A stretch of DNA of 29,410 nt from an uncultured Fibrobacterota bacterium. Its GTDB lineage: Bacteria; Fibrobacterota; Chitinivibrionia; Chitinivibrionales; Chitinispirillaceae. How positions within the stretch are numbered: position 1 is the stretch's first letter; each line of letters begins with the position of its first letter. The notes beneath the pieces are model-generated. The model saw only the letters and a list, made by a program, of their open reading frames with translations. It was not told the origin of the DNA and did no database searches. This document shows positions 7,027 to 15,479 of the stretch, in pieces. The stretch spans positions 1-29,410 of the forward strand of contig CAISVC010000657.1 of assembly GCA_903888815.1 (NCBI GenBank), written 5' to 3'. Made by a program: the position numbers and the translations under genes.

Positions 7027-8460
7027 TTAATATCTGTAATGTTCCGGTTTATACGGCCCCTCGACCGGGACGCCGATATAGTCGGCCTGCTGCTTTGAAA
7101 GCTTCGTGAGCTTCGCACCCAGCTTGTCAAGATGCAGCCGCGCCACCTCTTCGTCGAGCTTCTTCGGCAGCCGGTACACGCCGACCTTGTACGAATCGCG
7201 CTTTTTCCACAGGTCGATCTGCGCCAGCGTCTGGTTGGTGAAGGAACTCGACATCACGAACGACGGGTGGCCGGTGGCGCAGCCGAGGTTCACGAGACGG
7301 CCTTCGGCCAGGAGGTAGATCGCGTGGCCGTCCGGAAAAATGTATTTGTCAACCTGCGGCTTGATGGTGACGCGCTTTATGCCCGGAAATTTGTTGAGGT
7401 TGTCGACCTGGATTTCGTTGTCGAAGTGGCCGATGTTGCAGACAATCGCCTGGTCCTTCATTTTCGCCATGTGGTCAATGGTGATGATGTCGCAGTTGCC
7501 CGTCGTGGTCACATAGATATCCGCAAAAAGCAGCGCATCCTCCACGGTAGTCACCTTGTAGCCGGCCATGCACGCCTGCAGCGCACAGATCGGGTCGATC
7601 TCGGTGACCCACACCCGCGCCTTCTGGCCGGCCAGCGATTCGGCCGAGCCTTTTCCCACATCGCCGTAGCCGCATACGAGCGCGATTTTGCCCGCGATCA
7701 TGACATCCATGGCGCGCATGATGCTGTCGACCAGTGAGTGGCGGCAGCCGTAAATATTATCGAATTTCGACTTGGTAACCGAGTCGTTGACATTGATGGC
7801 CGGCACCAGAAGCTTCCCGGCGGCTTCCATCTGGTAAAGCCGGTGCACGCCGGTCGTGGTCTCTTCGGAAACGCCCTTCCACTCCTTCACCACCTCCTGC
7901 CAGAGCGCGGGTTTTTTTTCATGCACTTTGATGAGCAGTTCCTTGATGACCTGCTCTTCGTGGCTTGACGAGGGCGTCTTTACCCAGCCGTCGCCCTTCT
8001 CAAGCTGGTACCCTTTGTGGATCAGAAGCGTGGCGTCGCCGCCGTCGTCAACGACAAGCTGGGGGCCTTTGCCACCCTGGTGCATAAGGGCCTGAAACGT
8101 GCATGCCCAGTAATCCTCAAGCGTTTCAGCTTTCCAGGCAAACACCGGTATGCCAGCCTTTGCGATTGCAGCCGCTGCATGGTCCTGGGTCGAAAAGATA
8201 TTGCACGAAGCCCACCGTACCTGTGCGCCGAGGAGGCGGAGCGTTTCGATCAGCACCGCGGTCTGTATCGTCATATGCAGTGAACCTGAAATACGCACGC
8301 CGGCGAGCGGCTTAAGGGGAGCGTACTTTTCGCGGATCGCCATGAGGCCCGGCATCTCTTTTTCGGCGATCTCCATCTCTTTGCGGCCCCATTCGGCAAG
8401 AGAAATGTCCGCGACCTGGTGCGGGATGTTTGTCCATATGTCAACATGCGGTGTCATCAT
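7027..8460 (-). CDS. ahcY: Adenosylhomocysteinase (S-adenosyl-L-homocysteine hydrolase)
   Basis: The enzyme splits S-adenosylhomocysteine into adenosine and homocysteine, relieving product inhibition of methyltransferases. It is cytoplasmic, NAD-dependent and usually tetrameric. The 477-residue length matches the bacterial form. Visible are the substrate region SGSLHMTIQTAVLIETL, NVNDSVTKSKFDN with the catalytic Lys/Asp, the NAD loop CGYGDVGKGSAE (263-274), CNIGHFDNEI, GRLVNLGCATGHPSFVMS and the typical C-terminal KPEHYRY needed for NAD binding. The start ATG at 8460 has AGGAG four bases upstream; the adjacent ATG at 8457 gives a better seven-base spacing and may be the true start. A likely promoter lies at 8527-8554. 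It is the first gene of the ahcY - ThyX-like - U32 group. Confidence 0.97.
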   Translation of the reverse strand: MMTPHVDIWTNIPHQVADISLAEWGRKEMEIAEKEMPGLMAIREKYAPLKPLAGVRISGSLHMTIQTAVLIETLRLLGAQVRWASCNIFSTQDHAAAAIAKAGIPVFAWKAETLEDYWACTFQALMHQGGKGPQLVVDDGGDATLLIHKGYQLEKGDGWVKTPSSSHEEQVIKELLIKVHEKKPALWQEVVKEWKGVSEETTTGVHRLYQMEAAGKLLVPAINVNDSVTKSKFDNIYGCRHSLVDSIMRAMDVMIAGKIALVCGYGDVGKGSAESLAGQKARVWVTEIDPICALQACMAGYKVTTVEDALLFADIYVTTTGNCDIITIDHMAKMKDQAIVCNIGHFDNEIQVDNLNKFPGIKRVTIKPQVDKYIFPDGHAIYLLAEGRLVNLGCATGHPSFVMSSSFTNQTLAQIDLWKKRDSYKVGVYRLPKKLDEEVARLHLDKLGAKLTKLSKQQADYIGVPVEGPYKPEHYRY

Positions 8461-8526
8461 GCAGCTCCTTGTCTGATCGATTATTTGATTTCAACTGAAC
8501 CAGGAAATCGTGCTCATCGCATCAAT

Positions 8527-8554
8527 AGTATGATAAAAAATACAATATGGTCAA
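8527..8554 (-). promoter_or_regulatory. Probable sigma70-type promoter for the ahcY group
   Basis: On the minus strand a TTGACC -35 box (8554-8549) is followed by a 16-base spacer and CATACT (8532-8527) in an AT-rich setting. It leaves a leader of about 60 bases before the ahcY start. I looked for an SAH-riboswitch fold in this leader and did not see one. Confidence 0.5.
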
Positions 8555-8567
8555 TAATGGGTTTTAT

Positions 8568-9527
8568 TTATGCCGCAGGCAGTGAGCATGATGAAAGCCA
8601 GTAACGGTAAAGATCTTCCAGTGTTTTAGAAAGTGGAATTTCGGGCTCCCAGCCGGTAGCACGGGTAAGTTTCGACCGGTCGCCCACTGTTTTCCTGCCG
8701 GTTTTATGCATTTTTAATCTGGTCGAATCCTGTTCAATGACAATTTTTCTGCCGGATTTTGCAGTAATCAAAGTAAGCAGCTCCTGCAGCGGAACCGCTG
8801 TACCGCTGCATACATTGTATACTTCGCCTTTTGTTCCCTTCTCCATGATCAGCGCGTACGCGCGGACCACATCGCGGACATCGGTGAAATCGATGGCAGG
8901 GCTCGTGTCGCCGACCCATATCCGCGCTTCCGCTTTTCCGAGCTCGATCTCAGCCGCCTGTTTTGTCCAGTCGGAACAGACAAAGCGCTCCGATTGTCCG
9001 GGGCCGGTGTGATTGAATGACCTCGTGAAACGGATATCCATCCCGTGCTGCCGTGTATATTGCATGCCGATCAGTTCGGCCGCATATTTCGAGATCCCGT
9101 AGAAACTCGTGGGCCGGCAGGGCGTTTCCTCTGTTATGGGATCGGCGCCGGCTGTGTCGCTGTACTGTTTTGACGAACCGATACAAAGGATGCTGCTTGA
9201 CGGACACGCCTGAAACGCGGCGTCGAGGACTGATACCGCCCCCATGATGTTGATGTCAAGCGCATACCGCGGAGATGTATCTGCGTCGGACGGGAGACTC
9301 ACGCCCGCAAGGTGAAATATCCGGTCAGGCCTGATCGAGGAAAACAGCTGCGCCAGGGCCGCGGTATCAAGGATATCCCCTTCAAAATAGGAAACCTTCG
9401 GAATATCGCAGGCCGGCCGCCGGTCAATGCCGGAAACTTTATTGCCTTGCGTGTTCAGGTATTCTGCCAGATATCTGCCGACAAAGCCGGTAATGCCGGT
9501 GATGAATGCGCTTTTTGAGGAAGACAT
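8568..9527 (-). CDS. rmd: NAD(P)-dependent sugar-nucleotide reductase/epimerase, GDP-6-deoxy-D-mannose reductase-like
   Basis: This is a 319-residue short-chain dehydrogenase of the extended type. The Rossmann motif GITGFVG is at 11-17, and the catalytic residues are in GSSKQYSD (Ser near 118) and YGISK (Y143, K147). SFNHTGPGQ, IDFTDVRDVVRAY and GEVYNVCSG are typical of the GDP-mannose dehydratase / GDP-6-deoxy-4-keto-mannose reductase branch, so reduction to GDP-D-rhamnose is the likeliest reaction, feeding surface polysaccharide. No dehydratase partner is in the window, and a different hexose epimerase remains possible. It lies 40 bases after trpS with no terminator, although trpS ends in an inverted repeat GGTGAAG/CTTCACC. 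No good ribosome binding site is seen before the ATG. Confidence 0.8.
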   Translation of the reverse strand: MSSSKSAFITGITGFVGRYLAEYLNTQGNKVSGIDRRPACDIPKVSYFEGDILDTAALAQLFSSIRPDRIFHLAGVSLPSDADTSPRYALDINIMGAVSVLDAAFQACPSSSILCIGSSKQYSDTAGADPITEETPCRPTSFYGISKYAAELIGMQYTRQHGMDIRFTRSFNHTGPGQSERFVCSDWTKQAAEIELGKAEARIWVGDTSPAIDFTDVRDVVRAYALIMEKGTKGEVYNVCSGTAVPLQELLTLITAKSGRKIVIEQDSTRLKMHKTGRKTVGDRSKLTRATGWEPEIPLSKTLEDLYRYWLSSCSLPAA

Positions 9528-9567
9528 GGGAAGAAAATACTATGAGGTGAAGGTCTGCCGGTCAGGT

Positions 9568-10530
9568 TTACTTCACCCCGACAAGCTCCCGCACCCGCTC
9601 AAGGGTTTTCATTGCGATGGCGCGCGCCTTGGCCTCGCCTTTTTTTCTTATTTCGTCAACAATGCCCGGATTTTTCACGAGCGCTTCCCTTTTATCCCGG
9701 TGTGGCCTGAAATACTCCCACAGCATGGCGAAAAGCTCTTTTTTCGCATCGCCGTACCCGTACCCGCCGGCGCGGAATCTGTCAGCCATCTCCTTTGCCC
9801 GCGCTGGCGATGCAAACAGCTGGTAGAGGGCATAGATGACGCTCTTGTCCGGATCCTTGGATGCTTCGACCGGCGTCGGGTCAGTGACGATACTCATTAT
9901 TTTCTTTTTAAGCACGTTCTCAGGCGCAAAGATCTCGATCGTATTGCCGTACGATTTCGACATTTTCTGTCCGTCAATGCCGGGGATCACGGCCAATTCC
10001 TCGGTGATCTCCGGTTCCGGAATGGTAAAAACCTTCCCATACGTGTTGTTGAACCTGATGGCAATGTCCCGCGCCACCTCCACATGCTGTTTCTGGTCCC
10101 TGCCCACCGGAACCCGGTGGCTCTGATAGAGCAGGATATCGGCGGCCATGAGCACCGGATATGAAAAGAGACCGTTGGTCGCCGGAATGTTCCTGGCAAC
10201 CGCGTCCTTGTAGGCGTGGCACCGTTCGAGAAGGCCGACGGCCGTGACGTTGTTCAGGTACCAGGTGAGCTCCGCGACCTCGGGAACGTCCGACTGCACC
10301 CAGAACACCGACCGCTCAGGGTCAATGCCGAGGGCAAGAAGGTCAAGGATGGCTTCGCGGGTATATTCCGCCATTTTCTTGCCGTCAAACAGGGTCGTGA
10401 GGCTGTGCAGGTTGGCGATGAAGCAGAAAAGCTCGCCCCGCGATTGCGATTCTACCATGGGCCTGATCATGCCCAGGTAATTGCCGATGTGAATGGTACC
10501 CGAAGGCTTGATGCCGGATAAAATGCGCAT
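9568..10530 (-). CDS. trpS: Tryptophanyl-tRNA synthetase
   Basis: A class I aminoacyl-tRNA synthetase that charges tRNA(Trp), cytoplasmic and dimeric. The 320-residue length is normal for bacterial TrpRS. The ATP-binding signature HIGN is at 14-17 after SGIKPSGTI, and KMSKS is at 189-193. Between them are the tryptophan-site elements FCFIANLHSLTT, SYPVLMAADILLY and VGRDQKQHVEVARDIA. The start ATG has AGGAG 12 bases upstream, a rather long spacing. It follows the beta-helix gene by 43 bases and precedes the rmd-like gene by 40, so cotranscription from the gerW promoter is likely. Confidence 0.97.
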   Translation of the reverse strand: MRILSGIKPSGTIHIGNYLGMIRPMVESQSRGELFCFIANLHSLTTLFDGKKMAEYTREAILDLLALGIDPERSVFWVQSDVPEVAELTWYLNNVTAVGLLERCHAYKDAVARNIPATNGLFSYPVLMAADILLYQSHRVPVGRDQKQHVEVARDIAIRFNNTYGKVFTIPEPEITEELAVIPGIDGQKMSKSYGNTIEIFAPENVLKKKIMSIVTDPTPVEASKDPDKSVIYALYQLFASPARAKEMADRFRAGGYGYGDAKKELFAMLWEYFRPHRDKREALVKNPGIVDEIRKKGEAKARAIAMKTLERVRELVGVK

Positions 10531-10573
10531 GATAAATAAAATCTCCTGTTGCTGTTATGGAAAAAATATGTTG

Positions 10574-11980
10574 TCAACTATTGTCACGCGTTACGTCTTT
10601 CGAATAAAATCGGCCCATAAACGAATTAAAACCCGCCGATTCGGCGGTCTCATCGGTTTCGGCGGTTTCGGGTTCGCCATCGTCAGGGTCTTCGAATGCT
10701 CCCTGACTTTCGCAATACTTTGTATCAGCCTCATCAACCTGCGGATCAAAGGTATCGGGCGTGAGCACCCATCCGCCGGCGCCGTACCCCGAATCGTTTG
10801 TGAAGTCGCCGACGTCGCTGTTTTTAAACGCCGCTTCCGCGGCAGCCACGCCGTCCATGGCCTTGCACCGGCCTGCTGCGACGTTATCCTTAATCAACAA
10901 TGTTTTTTTTCCTTCAGGCTGTGCCGGAGCGCCGTCATACGCGACCGGTTTTCCCTCTCCGTAAAAAAGGTTTTGCCGGACAACGCTCGTCGAGCCCTCA
11001 TCAATGCGAATGCCGGCGACCCGTTCCGCGGCGCCATTCCCTTCAGGCGTTCCGCAGTCGATGCAGGTATTATTCTCGACAAGAACGTTGAATGCTGCGC
11101 CGTACACCCTGACCGCTTCGCTGCCGCACCGCACGATGCAATTATTGGTGATTGAATGGCCGTCGCCGCGAACGGCTATGCCGCGTGCACAGTCAAGAAT
11201 CCGGTTTGATTCAACCACGCTGCCTTTGCCGGCGCCGATGGAAATCGAGCTGTCGGGGCACCGCTCGACCCGGTTGCCGCGCACCAGCGTATCGCCGCAT
11301 TTGACAAGAATACCTCCGGCGCGGCACTGTTCGAGAGTGTTATACTCAATGATATGCCCGTATTGCCCGGCAGGCGCGTCACCGGTGCCCGCCAGAATGC
11401 CGTAATCGTAATTGACAAAACAGTTCTTGCGGAACACATGGTTGGTAAGCGGCGCTCCCCCATCGCTGTCGCCTTCGCTCACCATGAGTCCTGCGGCGCG
11501 CCCGACTGCCGCGGCGCGCTCAAACCGGCAGTTTTCCACCACATTGCAGCTTCCGCCGGATCCGCCGAAAAAGAACGTGCACGATTCTTTTGCGCGCGCG
11601 CCGCAGTCAACGAACCGCAAACTATCAAAACGGTTGCGGCTGCAGGCGCCGATCACGGAAACGGCGCCGGACGGCGCATCCCTGAAAGTCAGATTGGAGA
11701 CGATGAGATCGCTCACGTCATAAAAGAACCAGCATGCGTTCAGGATCTCAACGTCCGCATCCTGCTCCGCCACAATGCGGATCGGCTGATGCGGTGTTCC
11801 GGAAATATCGAACGTCATATCGCGGCGGTATACGCCGCCTTTGAGCATGATCGTGGCGCCGGGCTTGACCATAGCGAGCGCCCGCTCGACAGCGCCGAAA
11901 GGATTTTCGAACGTGCCGTCGCCGCTGCCGTTGGCTGAAGGAGAAATCCAGAGAATGAAGGGGCCGTTCTTATCGAACAT
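10574..11980 (-). CDS. Right-handed parallel beta-helix protein without signal peptide
   Basis: The 468-residue product begins with a DUF1565-like start (LWISPSANGSGDGTFENPF, then ATIMLKGGVYRRD), the entry to a pectate-lyase-type beta-helix. Residues 90-360 repeat short N/C/V-rich turns such as NRFDSLRFVDCGA, NVVENCRFERA, IIEYNTLEQC, TLVRGNRVERC, SVVESNRILDC and SITNNCIVRC, spaced at about 22-24 residues, each being one coil. The last 50 residues are very acidic (Asp/Glu/Thr). Such folds usually bind or cleave polysaccharides, but no catalytic set could be assigned. No signal peptide is present, and the start follows gerW by only five bases (TAAGGA as ribosome binding site), so the short N-terminus is real. 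The many Cys residues fit a reducing, cytosolic location. Confidence 0.85.
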   Translation of the reverse strand: MFDKNGPFILWISPSANGSGDGTFENPFGAVERALAMVKPGATIMLKGGVYRRDMTFDISGTPHQPIRIVAEQDADVEILNACWFFYDVSDLIVSNLTFRDAPSGAVSVIGACSRNRFDSLRFVDCGARAKESCTFFFGGSGGSCNVVENCRFERAAAVGRAAGLMVSEGDSDGGAPLTNHVFRKNCFVNYDYGILAGTGDAPAGQYGHIIEYNTLEQCRAGGILVKCGDTLVRGNRVERCPDSSISIGAGKGSVVESNRILDCARGIAVRGDGHSITNNCIVRCGSEAVRVYGAAFNVLVENNTCIDCGTPEGNGAAERVAGIRIDEGSTSVVRQNLFYGEGKPVAYDGAPAQPEGKKTLLIKDNVAAGRCKAMDGVAAAEAAFKNSDVGDFTNDSGYGAGGWVLTPDTFDPQVDEADTKYCESQGAFEDPDDGEPETAETDETAESAGFNSFMGRFYSKDVTRDNS

Positions 11981-11985
11981 TATCC

Positions 11986-12351
11986 TTATTTTTCTTTGTC
12001 TGATTCGTCTTTTTTAGAGAAAAACTGCGAAATCTTCCTGGCCGCGTCCGGGGCCATGGCAATGATTTTACTCAGGAAGGGATCAAACGGCGTGACCGGA
12101 TGGACCTGTACCCGGTCGTCCCGTACCGAAATGAAAGCAACCGGCGTGATGCTGATGCCGCCGCCCGTGCCTGCGCCGGTGGAGGCCTTGTCATCCTTGC
12201 CGGCGCCGCCGGCCGCAAAACCGATCGAAACGCGCGACACCGGAATGAGCGTGACATTGCCGACATTGATCGGTTCGCCGATCACGGTCTCGGTCTTGGC
12301 AATATACTGCATCTGATCAAGCGCGGTCTTGATGACATCAGCAAGCGACAT
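11986..12351 (-). CDS. GerW/YtfJ-family protein
   Basis: The 121-residue product matches the YtfJ (GerW) family throughout: a helical start (ADVIKTALDQMQYIAKTETV), IGEPINVGNVTLIPVSRVSIGFAAGG, a Gly-rich loop (STGAGTGGG), then ISITPVAFISV. In Bacillus the family is needed for spore germination, but members are common in non-sporulating bacteria with no settled role, so the sporulation name should not be carried over. The C-terminal 30 residues are basic then mixed-charge (SKKDESDKEK). GGAGG lies five bases before the ATG. It is the first gene of a probable operon with the beta-helix gene and trpS. Confidence 0.9.
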   Translation of the reverse strand: MSLADVIKTALDQMQYIAKTETVIGEPINVGNVTLIPVSRVSIGFAAGGAGKDDKASTGAGTGGGISITPVAFISVRDDRVQVHPVTPFDPFLSKIIAMAPDAARKISQFFSKKDESDKEK

Positions 12352-12379
12352 GGGCGCCTCCGTTGGGTTAAAGTATAAA

Positions 12380-12407
12380 AATATATAGCCATGCCTGAGG
12401 ACGTCAA
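12380..12407 (-). promoter_or_regulatory. Sigma70-type promoter in front of gerW
   Basis: On the minus strand a TTGACG -35 box (12407-12402) is followed by a 16-base spacer and a TATATT -10 box (12385-12380). The leader to the gerW ATG at 12351 is short (about 20 bases) and holds the GGAGG site. This is the best promoter match in the window. Confidence 0.65.
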
Positions 12408-12488
12408 AAATTTCATGAAGAGAAGCTATAGACTCTCTTTCTTGTCATTAATTATAATTGACCCTTTCCGTAAAGCAAAAAACCGTCT

Positions 12489-14231
12489 ATGCATAATGCA
12501 CAAAAACAAAACGCTGCGCAAAACATAATCATGCTGCTTGTGTTCTGCTTTTCGTATTCCGTTTTTCCCCAGATCGTCATCACCGAGATCCAGCGAGACC
12601 CCCACGGCGGCGAGACCGCTTCGCCCGGAGGAGCAAGCCATGAGTTCGTGGAGATTACCAATTTCGGCAGCGACACGGTGGGCCTCGATTCCCTCTGTCT
12701 CACCGACGGTGTTGAGGCCGATACAATCATTCCGTGGCCTGCTCCCCTGCAGATACATGATGACTGCGTTACCGGAAGCGTCCTGCTCCGGCCCGGAGGA
12801 ACCGCGGTAATTCTTGACCGCGACTATCCTGCGGCCGTGGCAAGCGTGCCGTCGAGCCGGCTGCCGATCCGGGCCGGTACCGTGCTCCTGACCGTGGGAG
12901 ACGCGGAACTCGGCAACGGCCTTGCCGGTGATGACGGAATTGTGGTTTATAAAGGGAATAAAACGCTCATCAGCCGGATCGTCTGGTGCGCTGCCGATGC
13001 TCCATTTGTTGGTACATCACCAACCGGTGGAAAGGTCGTTTTAGCCGAACCGCGCAGTGTTCCCGAAGGGTTCTCGGTTGTTCCAGTCTCATTTCTCTTT
13101 GACAGCATCCGTTATGCAATCTGCATAGACTCGCTGACTCCGGGTTCTTTTGAACTGCTCAACAACAACTGGTTTGCAGAGTGGAGGTTCGGGGCACTCG
13201 ATACCGTTCATCGGAGCTTCGCCTGTACCCTTGCCTGCCTTAAATCAGGAGCGCTGCCCGATGCTCCTGTGGGCTGGTCGGTAATCATGCAATCAACCGC
13301 AAAGACAAACACCGCAGGGCAGGGCACCTGTGCTCTGCAGGGGAATAAAGCCACGGCTTCTTTCACGCTTCCGCTCGATTCGCTCCTGTATCTTGTACAC
13401 CTGACAGAGACTACTGCCGAAACGGTCTGGCCGCTTGACGTGTCCCGGCTCTGGACTCCGGCTTCTCCGCTTAAAATCAACGAGCTCTTTCCCCGCGCCA
13501 ATGCCGGTGAGCCCGAATGGTTCGAGGTGGTCAATGTCTCTCAAATGACAATCAATCTGAAAAACTGGGCCTTCGGCAACAGCGAGGACACCGCCCTCAT
13601 TACCGCCCGGGATCTTTTCGTGCGTCCCGGCGATTTTCTCGTGCTCTCGGCCGACCGTCCGCTTTTCAATCAGCGGTATCCGGCGAAAAACAACGCGGCC
13701 GCACCCCCGCACTGGCATGCGCTTGACAATTACAATGATACGCTCTGCCTCTGGGACGCCAAAAGAAATCCCAAGGAGCGTGTCTGCTGGCGCAGCGAGT
13801 GGTTTCCCGGCTGGGGCAGCCAGTCGCTTGAACGGATTTCTCTTTCGAACTCCGGCATGGATGCCGCGTCATGGACGCTGGCCTCCCCGCCGACGCCGGG
13901 CCAGCCGAACAGCGCAATTTTCTGGCGCGCGGGCCCGCAGCCGCACCTTGACGCCGGGCCAATTCCCTTCACTCCGAACAACGACGGCCGTGATGATCGG
14001 CTTTCAATAATCATTGACTTGCCGGCAGGGTATTCGGCTGCGGTGGCAATTTACGGCTTTTCAGGGAAAAAGCTCAGAGAGTTTTCCGGCCTGCTGTCGC
14101 ACCAGATCTTCTGGGACGGCAGGCAGGACAACGGCCTGGCCGCTCCGGTAGGCCCGTTCTTCGTGGTGATGGAAGCCACGTCGGCGAAAGGAACAACTAT
14201 AGTGCGAAAAAAAGGAGTTTTATGGAGATAA
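12489..14231 (+). CDS. Exported lamin-tail-domain protein with FlgD/CHU-type C-terminal domain
   Basis: The 580-residue product has an N-terminal hydrophobic segment (IIMLLVFCFSYSVF) acting as a signal peptide; an internal ATG at 12531 is an alternative start, and neither has a clear ribosome binding site. Two lamin-tail domains follow. The first is at about 28-185 (IVITEIQRDP, HEFVEITNFGSDTVGL). The second is at about 335-480 (KINELFPRANAGEPEWFEVVN, with TPGQPN at its end). The last 90 residues (IPFTPNNDGRDDRLSI, WDGRQDNGLAAPVGPFFV) form the Ig-like domain seen at the end of FlgD and of gliding/type IX secreted proteins in the FCB group. The family is mostly structural or attached to extracellular enzymes; no catalytic domain is visible here. 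It is divergent from gerW and followed by the predicted barrel gene. Confidence 0.85.
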   Translation: MHNAQKQNAAQNIIMLLVFCFSYSVFPQIVITEIQRDPHGGETASPGGASHEFVEITNFGSDTVGLDSLCLTDGVEADTIIPWPAPLQIHDDCVTGSVLLRPGGTAVILDRDYPAAVASVPSSRLPIRAGTVLLTVGDAELGNGLAGDDGIVVYKGNKTLISRIVWCAADAPFVGTSPTGGKVVLAEPRSVPEGFSVVPVSFLFDSIRYAICIDSLTPGSFELLNNNWFAEWRFGALDTVHRSFACTLACLKSGALPDAPVGWSVIMQSTAKTNTAGQGTCALQGNKATASFTLPLDSLLYLVHLTETTAETVWPLDVSRLWTPASPLKINELFPRANAGEPEWFEVVNVSQMTINLKNWAFGNSEDTALITARDLFVRPGDFLVLSADRPLFNQRYPAKNNAAAPPHWHALDNYNDTLCLWDAKRNPKERVCWRSEWFPGWGSQSLERISLSNSGMDAASWTLASPPTPGQPNSAIFWRAGPQPHLDAGPIPFTPNNDGRDDRLSIIIDLPAGYSAAVAIYGFSGKKLREFSGLLSHQIFWDGRQDNGLAAPVGPFFVVMEATSAKGTTIVRKKGVLWR

Positions 14232-14269
14232 ATAAAAAAGCCGATAGTTATAACTATAGTTCTAATGCG

Positions 14270-14450
14270 ATTTGAATGGGTGTCCCGTATACTGTTTCTG
14301 AACGTGCACACGTGGCCCGCGAAACGCAAGCGCGAATCTTCGCCTCTTGGCGAATGTTTTACCACCGCTGCTGCAAAGTTGGACGCTTGCGTTAAGCGGA
14401 GTAGTGCCACATTGTGTGCCGTGAAGAGCAGCATGCGGGACACCCCAAAT
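14270..14450 (+). repeat. Long imperfect palindrome, copy A of a dispersed element
   Basis: The ends ATTTGAATGGGTGTCCCG (from 14270) and CGGGACACCCCAAAT (to 14450) are inverted. Inside, ACGCAAGCG (from 14324) pairs with CGCTTGCGT (to 14393). Copy B at 18590-18833 aligns along most of the element in the same orientation, sharing GGCCCGCGA, ACGCAAGCG, GGCGAAT, TGGACGCTT and AGTGCC in the same order. It sits between the lamin-tail gene and the next gene and happens to be open in that gene's frame, which would falsely lengthen the protein by 74 residues. A perfect 14-base palindrome ATAGTTATAACTAT lies just before it at 14244-14257. Confidence 0.8.
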
Positions 14451-14486
14451 GATGACCCGTTTGAATCAAACTGGAACCATAAAAAT

Positions 14487-15374
14487 ATGGTCAACCCGAA
14501 AATCCATGATATATTCCGAGTCTTTCTATCACCCATCACCCTGACGGTATATATACTTTTATCTGTAAATTCTATAGCCGGTCTGCGCGATCCGTTCCCG
14601 CCCGGATTCTCAATGGGAACGCTCGGTTCCATCATTGACGAAAAAGGGGCGAGCGGCCGCGAACCATGGACAAGCGCCGCTTTCTGCGCCGATTCTGCGG
14701 GTTTCGGGTTTGCGCTGAGCGGCACCTCCTACTACGGTTCCGTGAGCGGGAGCGCAGGTAAGGACGGCATCAGCCAGGCCATGGGCGGCGGCTGGTATAT
14801 CAGGAAACATCTTGTCTGTAAAGCTTCCATCGCCCACCTGAATGCTTTCGGCGCGTACTTTGAGCAGTCCGGCTTTATTTCAATCGGGTCCGATTTTTTC
14901 CCGCTTGCCCGCCTGAGCCTTGAAGCGACCGGCTTCCGTTTTGGCGTTCATATCCCCGATAGCCCGGTGCGCACCATCGGCGAAGGGGGCGTTTCACTAT
15001 GGGTACCCTGGTCATGGGCGGCGATTTCGCTCCGCCTGCAGCATCTGGTGCTTGAAACCGCGCAGAGTGACGGCACCGATCCTACATTTACCATCCGGTG
15101 CGGCATCCATACGATGCAGAACAGCTTCGGCGGCCAGGGTGCGCTCGTCACCGTACTACCCGGCGAGCCGAAGCCGGTATGCTTTACCATCGGAGAAGAA
15201 TACTTCATAACCCCTGCAATCGCTTTCAATGCGGCGTTCTCGAACAATCCGCTTCTCATCAGCTTCGGCATGGCGTTCTCCCTCGGCCGGTCCGGCGCCG
15301 CCGTTGCTCTTGTCAACCACCCCGTCCTCGGCTGGTCCCAGGGGTTCGGGGCGGAATATTTTCGGAAAAAATAG
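14487..15374 (+). CDS. Predicted outer-membrane or surface beta-barrel-like protein, unknown family
   Basis: The product has 295 residues from the ATG at 14487. The open frame extends upstream to 14265, but that part encodes only the dispersed palindrome, whereas residues 1-33 from this ATG form a signal peptide (basic start, LTVYILLSV, SIAG). The mature part alternates hydrophobic and polar residues with many Gly and aromatic positions (GFGFALSGTSYYG, FISIGSDFF, LISFGMAFSLG) and ends close to a terminal aromatic strand (FGAEYF), as in FCB-group barrels such as the PorV/PorQ types. No specific family is recognised. It lies downstream of the lamin-tail gene, with the repeat between them, and upstream of the galactanase. 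Confidence 0.7.
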   Translation: MVNPKIHDIFRVFLSPITLTVYILLSVNSIAGLRDPFPPGFSMGTLGSIIDEKGASGREPWTSAAFCADSAGFGFALSGTSYYGSVSGSAGKDGISQAMGGGWYIRKHLVCKASIAHLNAFGAYFEQSGFISIGSDFFPLARLSLEATGFRFGVHIPDSPVRTIGEGGVSLWVPWSWAAISLRLQHLVLETAQSDGTDPTFTIRCGIHTMQNSFGGQGALVTVLPGEPKPVCFTIGEEYFITPAIAFNAAFSNNPLLISFGMAFSLGRSGAAVALVNHPVLGWSQGFGAEYFRKK

Positions 15375-15394
15375 GCGTTTCAGTTTGACAGATT

Positions 15395-15463
15395 ATAGTT
15401 TTTTAACTATCTTAATTCTTGACCTCACCCCCTTCGCCCTCTCTCCCAAATAGCGAGGGGGTT
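15395..15463 (+). repeat. Two hairpins in the leader of the galactanase gene
   Basis: The first is ATAGTT-TTTT-AACTAT at 15395-15410. The second pairs ACCCCCTTCGC (15427-15437) with GCGAGGGGGTT (15453-15463) around a C-rich loop; the CCTCACCCCC...CCCTCTCTCCC wording is like a common intergenic repeat in many bacterial genomes. The second hairpin ends just five bases before the AGAGG ribosome binding site. Confidence 0.5.
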
Positions 15464-15479
15464 GATTAGAGGTAATACT

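Noticed and set aside
7132..7737. 201-residue open frame opposite ahcY
   Set aside because: Antisense of a highly conserved enzyme; composition typical of shadow frames.
8461..8530. SAH riboswitch in the leader of ahcY
   Set aside because: The location is right, but I could not find the conserved core or a convincing pseudoknot.
9545..9576. Inverted repeat GGTGAAG/CTTCACC at the end of trpS as a terminator
   Set aside because: The stem has a long loop and no T-run follows on the minus strand, so termination is not supported.
9427..10164. 245-residue plus-strand open frame across rmd-like and trpS genes
   Set aside because: It spans two genuine opposite-strand genes and shows no domain.
14265..14486. 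74-codon N-terminal extension of the barrel protein
   Set aside because: It is encoded by the dispersed palindrome, and the following ATG begins a proper signal peptide.
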